NCBI GenBank assembly: GCA_030837935.1
Contig: JAUQXU010000129.1
Coordinates: 1 to 8,026, forward strand
Length of the DNA stretch: 8,026 nucleotides
Direction of reading: 5' to 3'
Origin: Candidatus Brocadia sp.
GTDB taxonomy: Bacteria; Planctomycetota; Brocadiia; Brocadiales; Brocadiaceae
Of the stretch, positions 1-6,236 are shown in pieces. Within the stretch, counting starts at the first letter, position 1. Each line of letters begins with the position of its first letter. The notes beneath the pieces were generated by a model. That model was not told the DNA's origin. It ran no database searches and saw only the letters and a list, made by a program, of their open reading frames with translations. The position numbers and the translations under genes are program-made.

Positions 1-1784
1 TCATCCGATGTGTTTCCCTGAGAAACGCCACCAAAGCAAAGGAATGCTGCCCCCTGTATCTTTCCTAATTCGATCCTGAACAATCCATCGGCAAGAACAG
101 AACCACTGAGCCTTTGCTCCCTTAAAATCTCCTCCTGAAATTCTAAATCCCTTTCTACGACACTCAAACTCTGTTGTTCCAGCAATGCATCAATAACCTT
201 TTGTCGCAGCCTTTCCATATCACGTCTTTTCGATAAAATGCCCATCTTCACATTGAACTCCTTAATAGACACAGGTATCGTGAGTGGAATTTCCATGAGT
301 TCGGGTTTCTGTTCTTTAGCATTTTTTGCGACTTTGGGTTTTTCTTCCTTAATCTGTTCTTTTGCCAATACCTCTAATTCTTTAATAAGCGCATTAATGT
401 TGTCCTTTGTCTTTTGCATATCGTCGATATCATTTGTCTGCCGTATATCCTCTCCATTATGCATTGATGCAACAGATTCCAAACTCTGCACAGATTCAGC
501 ATTTTTCAATTGACTGTCACCAGGGGTATTAAGATCGAGCTGTGCGAGCAAAAGATCTTCGTTGAGCATCGCAATATACTCATCTGTCTGCTCATCCGGA
601 TTGATAAAAAAGGTATCAGACCTATCGGCAAAGCCCCTTTTTTTTACCGTAACCGGATACGTACCACTCATGAGCTTCATGTTCAGGGGAGTTGTACCAA
701 CTTCCTTCCCATTCACATATACAGATGCCCCTTCAGGATTTGTATTAATTTGCAAGGTTCCAAAGCGTTGCATCTCAGGTGTCTGTCTGTTTTCCTGCGA
801 AGATATTTTTATACCAGGGAATCCAAGGGGAAGGTTATTATCGAAGTTACCTGAGGTATCAGGATGCTGAGCGTTCCGGGTTGCCCGCTTTACCTTTTCC
901 TCTAAAAAATCGAATGTCTCTGCGAGGGTCACAATGCCATTTTTATTTCCTTCTAAATCTGCCTTTCCTTTCATTCCTTCCAGCAAATAGTGAGTAAACA
1001 CCCCATGTCCCCCTCCCCATAGGCTGGATTCCATTGAGACCTCACCAGCTCGACTGGCACTTACAATTCCCCAGCCATCTCTGATCGATTTAAGCGTAGA
1101 AAGGGCTACATTCACGGTATTGGGAAACCCTCTCGTACCGATAGCGCCTTCCGTCAAACCAGCACTATGACAGGTATCAGCAAAGAAAACCAGCTTCTTT
1201 GCTGAGATGTATCGTTTCATATCGGCATTGACTTGTTCCATGTGGTAGGCCGTTGCTGACAGGCTATCAGGTTCTGAATCATGCATCAGTAAGTAAAGAT
1301 TATTAAGACGATCGGGTTCAGGTACACCATGGCAAGCCATGAAGATAACCACAAAATCGGTGTCAATTGCCTTTTTTAGAAAATTCGTGATCGCCAACTT
1401 AACGTTTTTAAGGGTTGCCCGATCGTTTTTTAGCAACGCAATATTCTCTTTATTAAAATTGCCGCCAACCTGGCTGGTGATAAAGTCATAAAAAGCCTGT
1501 GCATCGGCATCGGCATATTGCAGATCCGGTATCCTGGGGTCTTTATAATCGGAGATGCCTATCACGACGGCATAACGCTGGATGTGACTATCTTCAAAAT
1601 ATTTTTTTGGTGGCAATATACCCTGAATAAGCTGACCACTGCCCTCAGGAATATCCGAATATCCGGAAATTCTGACTTCGGATGATTCAACGTCTTGTGA
1701 AAAGGCACAAATAACAAAACCAGACAGAAATAAAAATACTGCTACGCAGATTAAATTTTTTGTATTTATCAAATAATTGTTCAT
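1..1784 (-). CDS. Exported caspase-family (C14/orthocaspase) protein with PEGA and CsgG-like domains, 3' end outside window
   Basis: The minus-strand frame is open from the ATG at 1784 to the window edge (594 codons, no stop), so the C-terminus is missing. Residues 1-30 form a signal peptide (hydrophobic core about 11-27, possible cleavage after AFS). Residues about 70-325 are a caspase-like peptidase domain: the catalytic His is H152 in FMACHG and the catalytic Cys is C205 in FADTCHSAG. The Asp two residues before Cys is typical of metacaspases/orthocaspases that cut after Arg/Lys. Residues 278-289 match a 12-position EF-hand-like calcium loop (E-x-N-x-N-G-x-V-x-x-x-E). A PEGA domain follows at about 343-405 (NPEGASVYVNG, then GTTPL). 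A Lys/Glu-rich linker covers about 410-495. From about 498 the sequence resembles CsgG/FlgO-like envelope proteins (VVERD at 542-546, then LGKIQGAAFL at 573-582). The start has TAAGGGA 9 nt upstream. Its substrate is unknown. The gene sits alone, behind a putative riboswitch and terminator. Confidence 0.9.
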   Translation of the reverse strand, partial: MNNYLINTKNLICVAVFLFLSGFVICAFSQDVESSEVRISGYSDIPEGSGQLIQGILPPKKYFEDSHIQRYAVVIGISDYKDPRIPDLQYADADAQAFYDFITSQVGGNFNKENIALLKNDRATLKNVKLAITNFLKKAIDTDFVVIFMACHGVPEPDRLNNLYLLMHDSEPDSLSATAYHMEQVNADMKRYISAKKLVFFADTCHSAGLTEGAIGTRGFPNTVNVALSTLKSIRDGWGIVSASRAGEVSMESSLWGGGHGVFTHYLLEGMKGKADLEGNKNGIVTLAETFDFLEEKVKRATRNAQHPDTSGNFDNNLPLGFPGIKISSQENRQTPEMQRFGTLQINTNPEGASVYVNGKEVGTTPLNMKLMSGTYPVTVKKRGFADRSDTFFINPDEQTDEYIAMLNEDLLLAQLDLNTPGDSQLKNAESVQSLESVASMHNGEDIRQTNDIDDMQKTKDNINALIKELEVLAKEQIKEEKPKVAKNAKEQKPELMEIPLTIPVSIKEFNVKMGILSKRRDMERLRQKVIDALLEQQSLSVVERDLEFQEEILREQRLSGSVLADGLFRIELGKIQGAAFLCFGGVSQGNTSD

Positions 1785-1800
1785 AGATACGTATCCCTTA

Positions 1801-1856
1801 AAAACAAAAAGCCTTACTGCAAAGATTTCTTTTAAATACATCTTTGGCAGTAAGGC
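1801..1856 (-). terminator. Intrinsic terminator in the leader of the caspase gene (attenuator)
   Basis: On the minus strand the arms 1856-1840 and 1826-1811 pair over 16 bp (GCCTTACTG...CAGTAAGGC) with one bulged C and a 13-nt loop. The T-tract TTTTTGTTTT (1810-1801) follows directly. The ribosome-binding site and the start codon of the caspase gene lie immediately downstream (ATG at 1784). The hairpin therefore stands between the leader and its own gene, which is the geometry of a transcription attenuator rather than the end of a gene. Confidence 0.9.
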
Positions 1857-1882
1857 AATCTTCTTATTTCTAACTTATGAAT

Positions 1883-1955
1883 TCCTACTTCCGGGTTACG
1901 TTTGTTGAAGACCCTTTACTTTGCGCCCCCTGATCACTCAGGGTTTACCTTTATC
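1883..1955 (-). promoter_or_regulatory. Putative c-di-GMP-I (GEMM-like) riboswitch aptamer upstream of the caspase gene
   Basis: Reading the minus strand from 1955, GGTAAACC is followed by a perfect 6-bp stem CCCTGA/TCAGGG closed by a GTGA loop (GNRA class, 1943-1928). Then come GGCGCAAAGT and AAAGGGTCT. This order (G-G-x-AAACC, GNRA-capped P2, G-A/G-CGCAAAG, C/U-A-x-GGGUCU) is the signature of the 5' two thirds of the GEMM/c-di-GMP-I aptamer family. The distal part is not canonical: the expected GCCGGGUUACC closing strand of P1 is not evident, and GTAACCCGG then AAGTAGG is found instead. The RNA could be a divergent aptamer, a related variant class or a decayed one. Its position between a -10 box and a terminator supports a regulatory leader. 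The ligand assignment is inference. Confidence 0.5.
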
Positions 1956-1972
1956 ACTGATGTTTTTTGGTA

Positions 1973-1978
1973 ATTATA
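1973..1978 (-). promoter_or_regulatory. -10 box of the caspase leader promoter
   Basis: The minus strand carries a perfect TATAAT at 1978-1973. Transcription would begin near 1966, about 10 nt before the putative aptamer and about 180 nt before the caspase start codon. No good TTGACA-like -35 box is visible at 16-18 nt spacing, so the promoter may be weak or need an activator. Confidence 0.5.
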
Positions 1979-2135
1979 CAATCACTTTACAATCATAAGT
2001 TTTAGCAAAATAAGTGCCAGCAATATCAAAATGGAATCTGTTTTAAGAAATTATGTCCTATCACCTTATTTCAAAACAATTACAGAGATTGAAGATAATA
2101 TAAACAGCTGTAAATTTATTGAAATAATCCATTGT

Positions 2136-2192
2136 ACAAGTGTGCCATGGCACACTTGTGTCACTGCACACTTATGTGCCATGACACACTTT
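2136..2192. repeat. 24-bp perfect palindrome with a degenerate second copy (possible operator)
   Basis: Positions 2136-2159 form a perfect 24-bp palindrome whose core is GTGTGCCATGGCACAC. A second, imperfect copy (TGTGCCATGACACACTT) starts at 2175, 34 bp after the corresponding base of the first, and an extra half-site GCACACTT lies between them at 2166-2173. The two copies can also pair with each other as one large hairpin (2138-2154 with 2176-2192, one mismatch). The pair lies about 50-105 bp upstream of the -35 box of the plus-strand operon, which suits a regulator site. No regulator is identified; the half-site spacing (TGTG-6-CACA) differs from the CRP/FNR consensus. Confidence 0.6.
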
Positions 2193-2240
2193 TTGATTAC
2201 CATTTTTTATGTCCTGGTTTATCTTTTAAGGTATTTTCAG

Positions 2241-2269
2241 TTGACAACTTCTTTTTACAACACTATCAT
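2241..2269 (+). promoter_or_regulatory. Sigma-70-type promoter of the CPBP-lpxD-lpxI operon
   Basis: A perfect -35 box TTGACA (2241-2246) is separated by exactly 17 bp from TATCAT (2264-2269), one base from consensus. The expected start of transcription, about 7 nt after the -10 box, falls at 2276, which is the A of the CPBP ATG. The first mRNA would then be leaderless. Confidence 0.65.
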
Positions 2270-2275
2270 TTCTCC

Positions 2276-3232
2276 ATGAATTCATTGGACGATATAAAGC
2301 AGTATAAAAAAATATGCCTCTTGTTTTTATTCACCTTATGCTTAAGTAGCTTCATTGCACCCGTGATAAAGATATTCATGGATACCTTGGTATCATCAAG
2401 TCCTTTTATAAAAGATTTGCTTCATTATAAGCAGGGAACTTATGAGTTTGGCAAGGTCATGCGGCGTATCATGATGACCGTTGCCATTCTCCTTATTTTC
2501 CTTTTGAGAAAACCGCTGAGGATCGGCTCTTTTGTTGCCATTGGAATAAAACCTGTCCAGGGATGGTGGAGACAGTTACGCATGGGGTTTCTCCTCAGTA
2601 CGGGGATGTTTCTTTTCTATGTCATCCTCGCATGTATCAGCGGCACTCAGATATTCCAAACAGATGCAATATCCCCCGCCAATTTAACCTTTCAACTCTT
2701 GAAAATATTACTCATCGCGGGTCTGGTCGGATGTATTGAAGAGATATTTTTCCGTGGATTCATCCTGCAAAGCCTGTTGGTTGATATGCAGGCCGTATCC
2801 GCCGTGTGGATTAGCAGTTTATTTTTCTCTTTATTACATTTCTTCAAGGTAAAATTTCTGGTATCACCCGGCTTTCAACCATGTATCGGTTTTATAGTTA
2901 TTTATCAATCCTTCCAGGATATGATCGTAAATTTTACCACCATCTTGCCTTCAATAATCGGTCTCTTCCTTGTTGGCGTGGTACTGTCCTACGCCTATCT
3001 CAGAACAAAATCCTTGTATCTCTCTATCGGACTCCATGCAGGGTGGATATTTCTTATCAAGGAGAATAGAGTCTTCTTCGATCACGTAAGAACAAATCTC
3101 GAATGGTTGTTCGGCGACAGCAAAATAATTACCGGCGTGCTTGGATGGAGTTTTTTAATTATTACGTTAATCATCATCCGTTTTGTGACAAACGTATCGT
3201 GCAATGGAAAAAACACTGCAAGAACTCTCTGA
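2276..3232 (+). CDS. CPBP-family intramembrane metalloprotease (Abi/CAAX protease-like)
   Basis: This 318-residue, very hydrophobic protein has about eight candidate membrane segments. It carries the three CPBP (ABI, Rce1-like) motifs: EEIFFRG with E155, E156 and R160; FSLLHF with H188; and SIGLHAGW with H254. These residues form the glutamate/histidine metal-binding and catalytic site of the family, whose members cleave or process membrane proteins, though many bacterial ones have no known substrate. I chose the ATG at 2276 because it starts the first membrane segment cleanly. A TTG start at 2132 would add 48 residues translated from the palindrome repeat and from the promoter. There is no Shine-Dalgarno, and the promoter suggests a leaderless mRNA. 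The 3' end overlaps lpxD by 29 nt in another frame, so the two are probably translated together. A link to envelope biogenesis is inferred only from context. Confidence 0.85.
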   Translation: MNSLDDIKQYKKICLLFLFTLCLSSFIAPVIKIFMDTLVSSSPFIKDLLHYKQGTYEFGKVMRRIMMTVAILLIFLLRKPLRIGSFVAIGIKPVQGWWRQLRMGFLLSTGMFLFYVILACISGTQIFQTDAISPANLTFQLLKILLIAGLVGCIEEIFFRGFILQSLLVDMQAVSAVWISSLFFSLLHFFKVKFLVSPGFQPCIGFIVIYQSFQDMIVNFTTILPSIIGLFLVGVVLSYAYLRTKSLYLSIGLHAGWIFLIKENRVFFDHVRTNLEWLFGDSKIITGVLGWSFLIITLIIIRFVTNVSCNGKNTARTL

Positions 3233-4301
3233 TTACGTAGGCGGCATGGTCATTGGCGATCCTTCCGTAAAGATATGCGGCGTCATGGGCATCGACGATG
3301 CCCATGAGGGACATATTACTTTTATATCCAACGATAAATATATAAAAAAGATCCATCAAACGAAGGCTGTGGCCATCATTGTTTCACCAAAATTAAAAGA
3401 TAGCGCCTTGTCTCTTTCACAGAAGGGAAAAAGAAATCTGCTGGTATGCAACAATCCCTATCTTGCATTTGCAAAATTAGTTGAACTCCTGATGTACAAA
3501 AAGCCCGCCCACACAAAAGGCATAGATACTTCTGCAAAAATAGACAAAACAGCCCTAATTGGTCAAGACGTTTCTATTCACCCGTACGTCACCATAGGTA
3601 AAAACACCTGTATCGGCAACCACGTGGTATTGTACCCGTGTGTTTATATCGGAGACGGTTGTACTCTTGGCGATGACACGATCATTCACCCAAATGCCGT
3701 TATATACAATGATACTATTATTGGCAAACGAGTAACCATCCATAGCAATACTGTTATTGGCAGCAGTGGCTTCGGGTACGCCCCAGATGGCCAAAGTTAT
3801 TATAAGATTCCCCAGGTTGGCGCCACCATTATTGAAGATGACGTAGATATTGGAGCAAACACAACCATTAACCGTGCCGCGCTGGGAGAAACAATTATCC
3901 GAAAGGGTACAAAGATCGATAGCCAGGTTGTTATTTCGCACAATGTAGAAATAGGTGAAAACACATTGATTGTGTCCCAGGCGGGCATTGCAGGTTCAGC
4001 CAAGATTGGAAAACACGTGACCCTTGCCGGTGGTGCCGGGGTTGTGGGACATATACAAATCGGGGATAACGTTACCGTTGGCGGGTATTCTGGCGTTATC
4101 AATGACATTCCAAGTAATGAAACGTATCTCGGTGCACCAGCACTCCCCATCCAGAGGATGCGCCGCTGCTATGTGATCATTGAAAAACTCCCTGAAATGA
4201 GAGATTATATTAAAACCCTGGAAAAAAGAATAAGGCAACTGGAAGATCGTATTGGTGTACCACAGGGTACGCAAAAAAACAATAAAAGCAAAGAAATATA
4301 A
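3204..4301 (+). CDS. lpxD: UDP-3-O-acylglucosamine N-acyltransferase
   Basis: LpxD adds a second (N-linked) 3-hydroxyacyl chain from acyl-ACP to UDP-3-O-acylglucosamine, the third step of lipid A synthesis, in the cytoplasm as a trimer. The 365 residues are slightly longer than the usual 340. The N-terminal uridine-binding domain covers about 1-100 (GDP...I.GV at 18-27). Hexapeptide repeats of a left-handed beta helix cover about 108-300. The family signatures GFGYAPDG (189-196), IGANTTINRAAL (216-227) and ISHNVEIG (244-251) are present; H246 is the expected catalytic His and H283 the second conserved one. The C-terminus is a short coiled coil (about 328-350) with a Lys/Asn-rich tail. The signature usually reads TTIDRGAL, so Asn223 and Ala225 are substitutions. 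An in-frame stop at 3186-3188 makes 3204 the first possible ATG. It overlaps the CPBP gene and is followed by lpxI after 3 nt. Confidence 0.96.
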   Translation: MEKTLQELSDYVGGMVIGDPSVKICGVMGIDDAHEGHITFISNDKYIKKIHQTKAVAIIVSPKLKDSALSLSQKGKRNLLVCNNPYLAFAKLVELLMYKKPAHTKGIDTSAKIDKTALIGQDVSIHPYVTIGKNTCIGNHVVLYPCVYIGDGCTLGDDTIIHPNAVIYNDTIIGKRVTIHSNTVIGSSGFGYAPDGQSYYKIPQVGATIIEDDVDIGANTTINRAALGETIIRKGTKIDSQVVISHNVEIGENTLIVSQAGIAGSAKIGKHVTLAGGAGVVGHIQIGDNVTVGGYSGVINDIPSNETYLGAPALPIQRMRRCYVIIEKLPEMRDYIKTLEKRIRQLEDRIGVPQGTQKNNKSKEI

Positions 4302-4304
4302 CCT

Positions 4305-5126
4305 ATGGAAAAACTCGGATTGATTGCCGGAAACGGCCGATTCCCCATATTATTTGCCAAAGGAGCGCGGGCCAACAATGTACCCGTTATTGCCGTTGGG
4401 ATTGAAGGTGAAACATCTCCGGAAATTGAACAATATGTAGAAAAACTTTACTGGGTTGGTGTCGCACAGATTGGCAAACTCATCAAGGTATTTAAGCAGG
4501 AACATGTTTCCAGGGCCGTCATGGCCGGTGGACTTACAAAAACCAATATGTTCTCTTCCTGGAGAAATCTTCGCTTCCTGCCGGATTTAAGGACAATTAA
4601 TCTCTGGTATAAACACGTAAAAAGAAGAGACGATCACTCATTGCTTGGCGCAGTTGCCGATGAATTATTAAAAGATGGTATAGAATTACAAAGCTCCACG
4701 CTTTATGTCCCGCAATTACTTGCCCAAAAGGGTATATTGACGAAAAAACAACCCACGGAAACAGAAATGGAAGACATCCAATTCGGATGGCCCATCGCCA
4801 AAGAGATTGCAAGACTTGGCATTGGTCAATGCATTGTAATAAAGGAAAAAGTCGTTTTGGCTGTTGAAGCCCTGGAAGGCACTGATGCAGCCATCCGCCG
4901 CGGCGGAAACCTTGGGAAAGAGGGGATTGTCGTCATGAAGGTCAGCAAGCACGATTTCGACGCACGATTTGACATCCCTACCGTTGGATTAGAAACCATC
5001 AAAACATTACAAGAAGCCTCTGCGTCTGTCCTGGCACTCGAAGCAGAAAAAACACTCATCCTGGATGTCGAAGAGACCATTGAGGCCGCTGATCATGCAC
5101 GCATTGCGATTGTTGGATTATCATGA
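4305..5126 (+). CDS. lpxI: UDP-2,3-diacylglucosamine pyrophosphatase LpxI (DUF1009 family)
   Basis: LpxI hydrolyses UDP-2,3-diacylglucosamine to lipid X (2,3-diacylglucosamine 1-phosphate) and UMP; it replaces LpxH in alphaproteobacteria, planctomycetes and some others. The 273-residue length is normal for the family. Visible hallmarks are the N-terminal LGLIAGNGRFP (4-14), MAGGLTKTNMF (73-83), RRDDHSLLGA (107-116), EALEGTDAAIRRGG (188-201) and the C-terminal FDIPTVGLET (222-231), which holds D223, the likely counterpart of the catalytic Asp of Caulobacter LpxI. It begins 3 nt after lpxD without an obvious Shine-Dalgarno, consistent with translational coupling. The lpxA and lpxB genes that often sit beside it are absent from this window. 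Confidence 0.95.
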   Translation: MEKLGLIAGNGRFPILFAKGARANNVPVIAVGIEGETSPEIEQYVEKLYWVGVAQIGKLIKVFKQEHVSRAVMAGGLTKTNMFSSWRNLRFLPDLRTINLWYKHVKRRDDHSLLGAVADELLKDGIELQSSTLYVPQLLAQKGILTKKQPTETEMEDIQFGWPIAKEIARLGIGQCIVIKEKVVLAVEALEGTDAAIRRGGNLGKEGIVVMKVSKHDFDARFDIPTVGLETIKTLQEASASVLALEAEKTLILDVEETIEAADHARIAIVGLS

Positions 5127-5178
5127 TCTGCCGGAGCACAAAGCAGAGGGAGTCAAAAGTCTTCATTCTTCAGAGCAT

Positions 5179-6180
5179 ATGAGCACAATAACAACTTTTT
5201 TTCTGTGTGTCATTTTGGCGATATGCTATTTCTTTACAATCCCTATCGCATGTGCGAAAGATTGGGGTTTAGAAATGCAACCCATAGAATTGGATATGTG
5301 TGATAGCGTCATATTACATTATGACGGAAAGACATGGAATCCCGTCTATCATAAATTCAATATGTGGCTCGATGACATTTATGGATTCGACGATAACAAT
5401 ATCTTTGCGGTCGGCGCACAAGGCGCCATACTCCATTATGATGGTAAATCATGGACAAACCAGGAAAGCCGGACGCCATACCGGTTGAATAAAATTTGGG
5501 GTAATAGTCAGAATAATGTCTATATTTCAGGAGATTATGGCACTATTCTTTATTCTGATGGTACCAACTGGAAAAGAAAAGACGCCGGTTTGAGCAATTG
5601 GCTGAGCGGCATGTGGGGTTTTCATGAAAAATACCTTTTTATTGTGGGTGCTTTAGGAAAGATAGTACATTATAATGAGGAAATATGGAGTGAACACAAC
5701 AGCGGGACTACCAATTGGCTTTATGGAATTCACGGGAACAGCAGGGACAACGTTTGGGTCGTAGGAGATTATGGCACCACACTTCACTATAACGGAAAGA
5801 AATGGACAAAGCCTATTCAAAATAGCAACAAAAGGCTTACAAGTGTTTGGGTAGCAGATTCAAAAAATGTCTTCATTGCAGGTGCGGATGGCTTCATTAT
5901 TCATTACAATAAGATGAAATGGACACGGCAGACAAGCGGTTCGGATAACTGGCTGAGGAGGATATGGGGTTTTGACACTAACAACATCTTCGCTGTGGGA
6001 GATTACGGCACCATCCTGTATTATGATGGTACAAAATGGAACAAACAGAACAGCGGTACCAATTACCTCTTACTCGGTATATGGGGAAATAGAAGGGATA
6101 ACGTCTATGCCGTTGGATCCAGCCAGAGAGGTCGTTATGACCGTCTGTTAGATACATCACCTGAATCAAAATCGCAGTAA
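5179..6180 (+). CDS. Secreted seven-bladed beta-propeller repeat protein of unknown function
   Basis: I do not recognise a named family. The 333-residue protein begins with a signal peptide (hydrophobic 6-24, likely cleavage after ACA at about 26), so it is exported. The rest is a tandem repeat of exactly 39 residues with the pattern IWGxxxxNVFAVGdyGTILHYDGxxW. The IWG-type segment occurs at 67, 106, 145, 184, 223, 262 and 301, and the YDGxxW-type segment at 47, 86, 125, 164, 203, 242 and 281. Seven of each, with the N-terminal YDGKTW completing the truncated last repeat, is the layout of a seven-bladed beta-propeller with circular closure. ATG 5179 is preferred over 5065 because it opens directly on the signal peptide and avoids overlap with lpxI; the gap to lpxI is then 52 nt. 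A good Shine-Dalgarno is lacking. No catalytic residues stand out; binding or scaffolding in the periplasm or outside the cell is a guess. Confidence 0.85.
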   Translation: MSTITTFFLCVILAICYFFTIPIACAKDWGLEMQPIELDMCDSVILHYDGKTWNPVYHKFNMWLDDIYGFDDNNIFAVGAQGAILHYDGKSWTNQESRTPYRLNKIWGNSQNNVYISGDYGTILYSDGTNWKRKDAGLSNWLSGMWGFHEKYLFIVGALGKIVHYNEEIWSEHNSGTTNWLYGIHGNSRDNVWVVGDYGTTLHYNGKKWTKPIQNSNKRLTSVWVADSKNVFIAGADGFIIHYNKMKWTRQTSGSDNWLRRIWGFDTNNIFAVGDYGTILYYDGTKWNKQNSGTNYLLLGIWGNRRDNVYAVGSSQRGRYDRLLDTSPESKSQ

Positions 6181-6190
6181 TACCGTTGTG

Positions 6191-6219
6191 TTGATAATTT
6201 TGTATTTTGATGTTTTCAT
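6191..6219 (+). promoter_or_regulatory. Possible weak promoter before the NicO-like gene
   Basis: TTGATA (6191-6196) is followed after 17 bp by TTTCAT (6214-6219), four of six matches to the -10 consensus. It sits between the propeller stop codon and the transporter start, so the transporter may have its own promoter besides read-through. The evidence is limited to this match. Confidence 0.25.
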
Positions 6220-6236
6220 TTACTAAGGTTTTTATT

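Larger units (their letters stand above)
1785..2275. other. Divergent intergenic region between the caspase gene and the CPBP-lpx operon
   Basis: This 491-bp region without a credible gene contains, from left to right, the attenuator terminator, the GEMM-like aptamer and the -10 box of the minus-strand caspase gene, then the tandem palindromes and the promoter of the plus-strand operon. The AT-rich part between about 1979 and 2135 shows no feature I can support. Confidence 0.7.

Noticed and set aside
238..997. Several plus-strand open frames (72-114 codons)
   Set aside because: They lie opposite the long minus-strand caspase frame, overlap one another in different frames, and show no family resemblance or ribosome-binding sites.
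2141..2154. CRP/FNR binding site
   Set aside because: The half-sites TGTG and CACA are separated by 6 bp rather than the 8 bp of the CRP consensus, and the FNR TTGAT/ATCAA half-sites are absent.
2132..2275. N-terminal extension of the CPBP gene from a TTG codon
   Set aside because: The added residues are the translation of the palindrome repeat (Cys/His-rich) and of the -35/-10 boxes; the ATG at 2276 starts the protein at its first membrane segment.
2031..2279. 82-codon open frame on the plus strand
   Set aside because: It runs through the palindrome and the promoter of the operon, has no ribosome-binding site, and gives a low-complexity product unlike any family I know.
5065..5178. Upstream start of the propeller gene overlapping lpxI
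   Set aside because: It would place 38 polar residues before a clear signal peptide and overlap the conserved end of lpxI; the ATG at 5179 gives a normal export signal.
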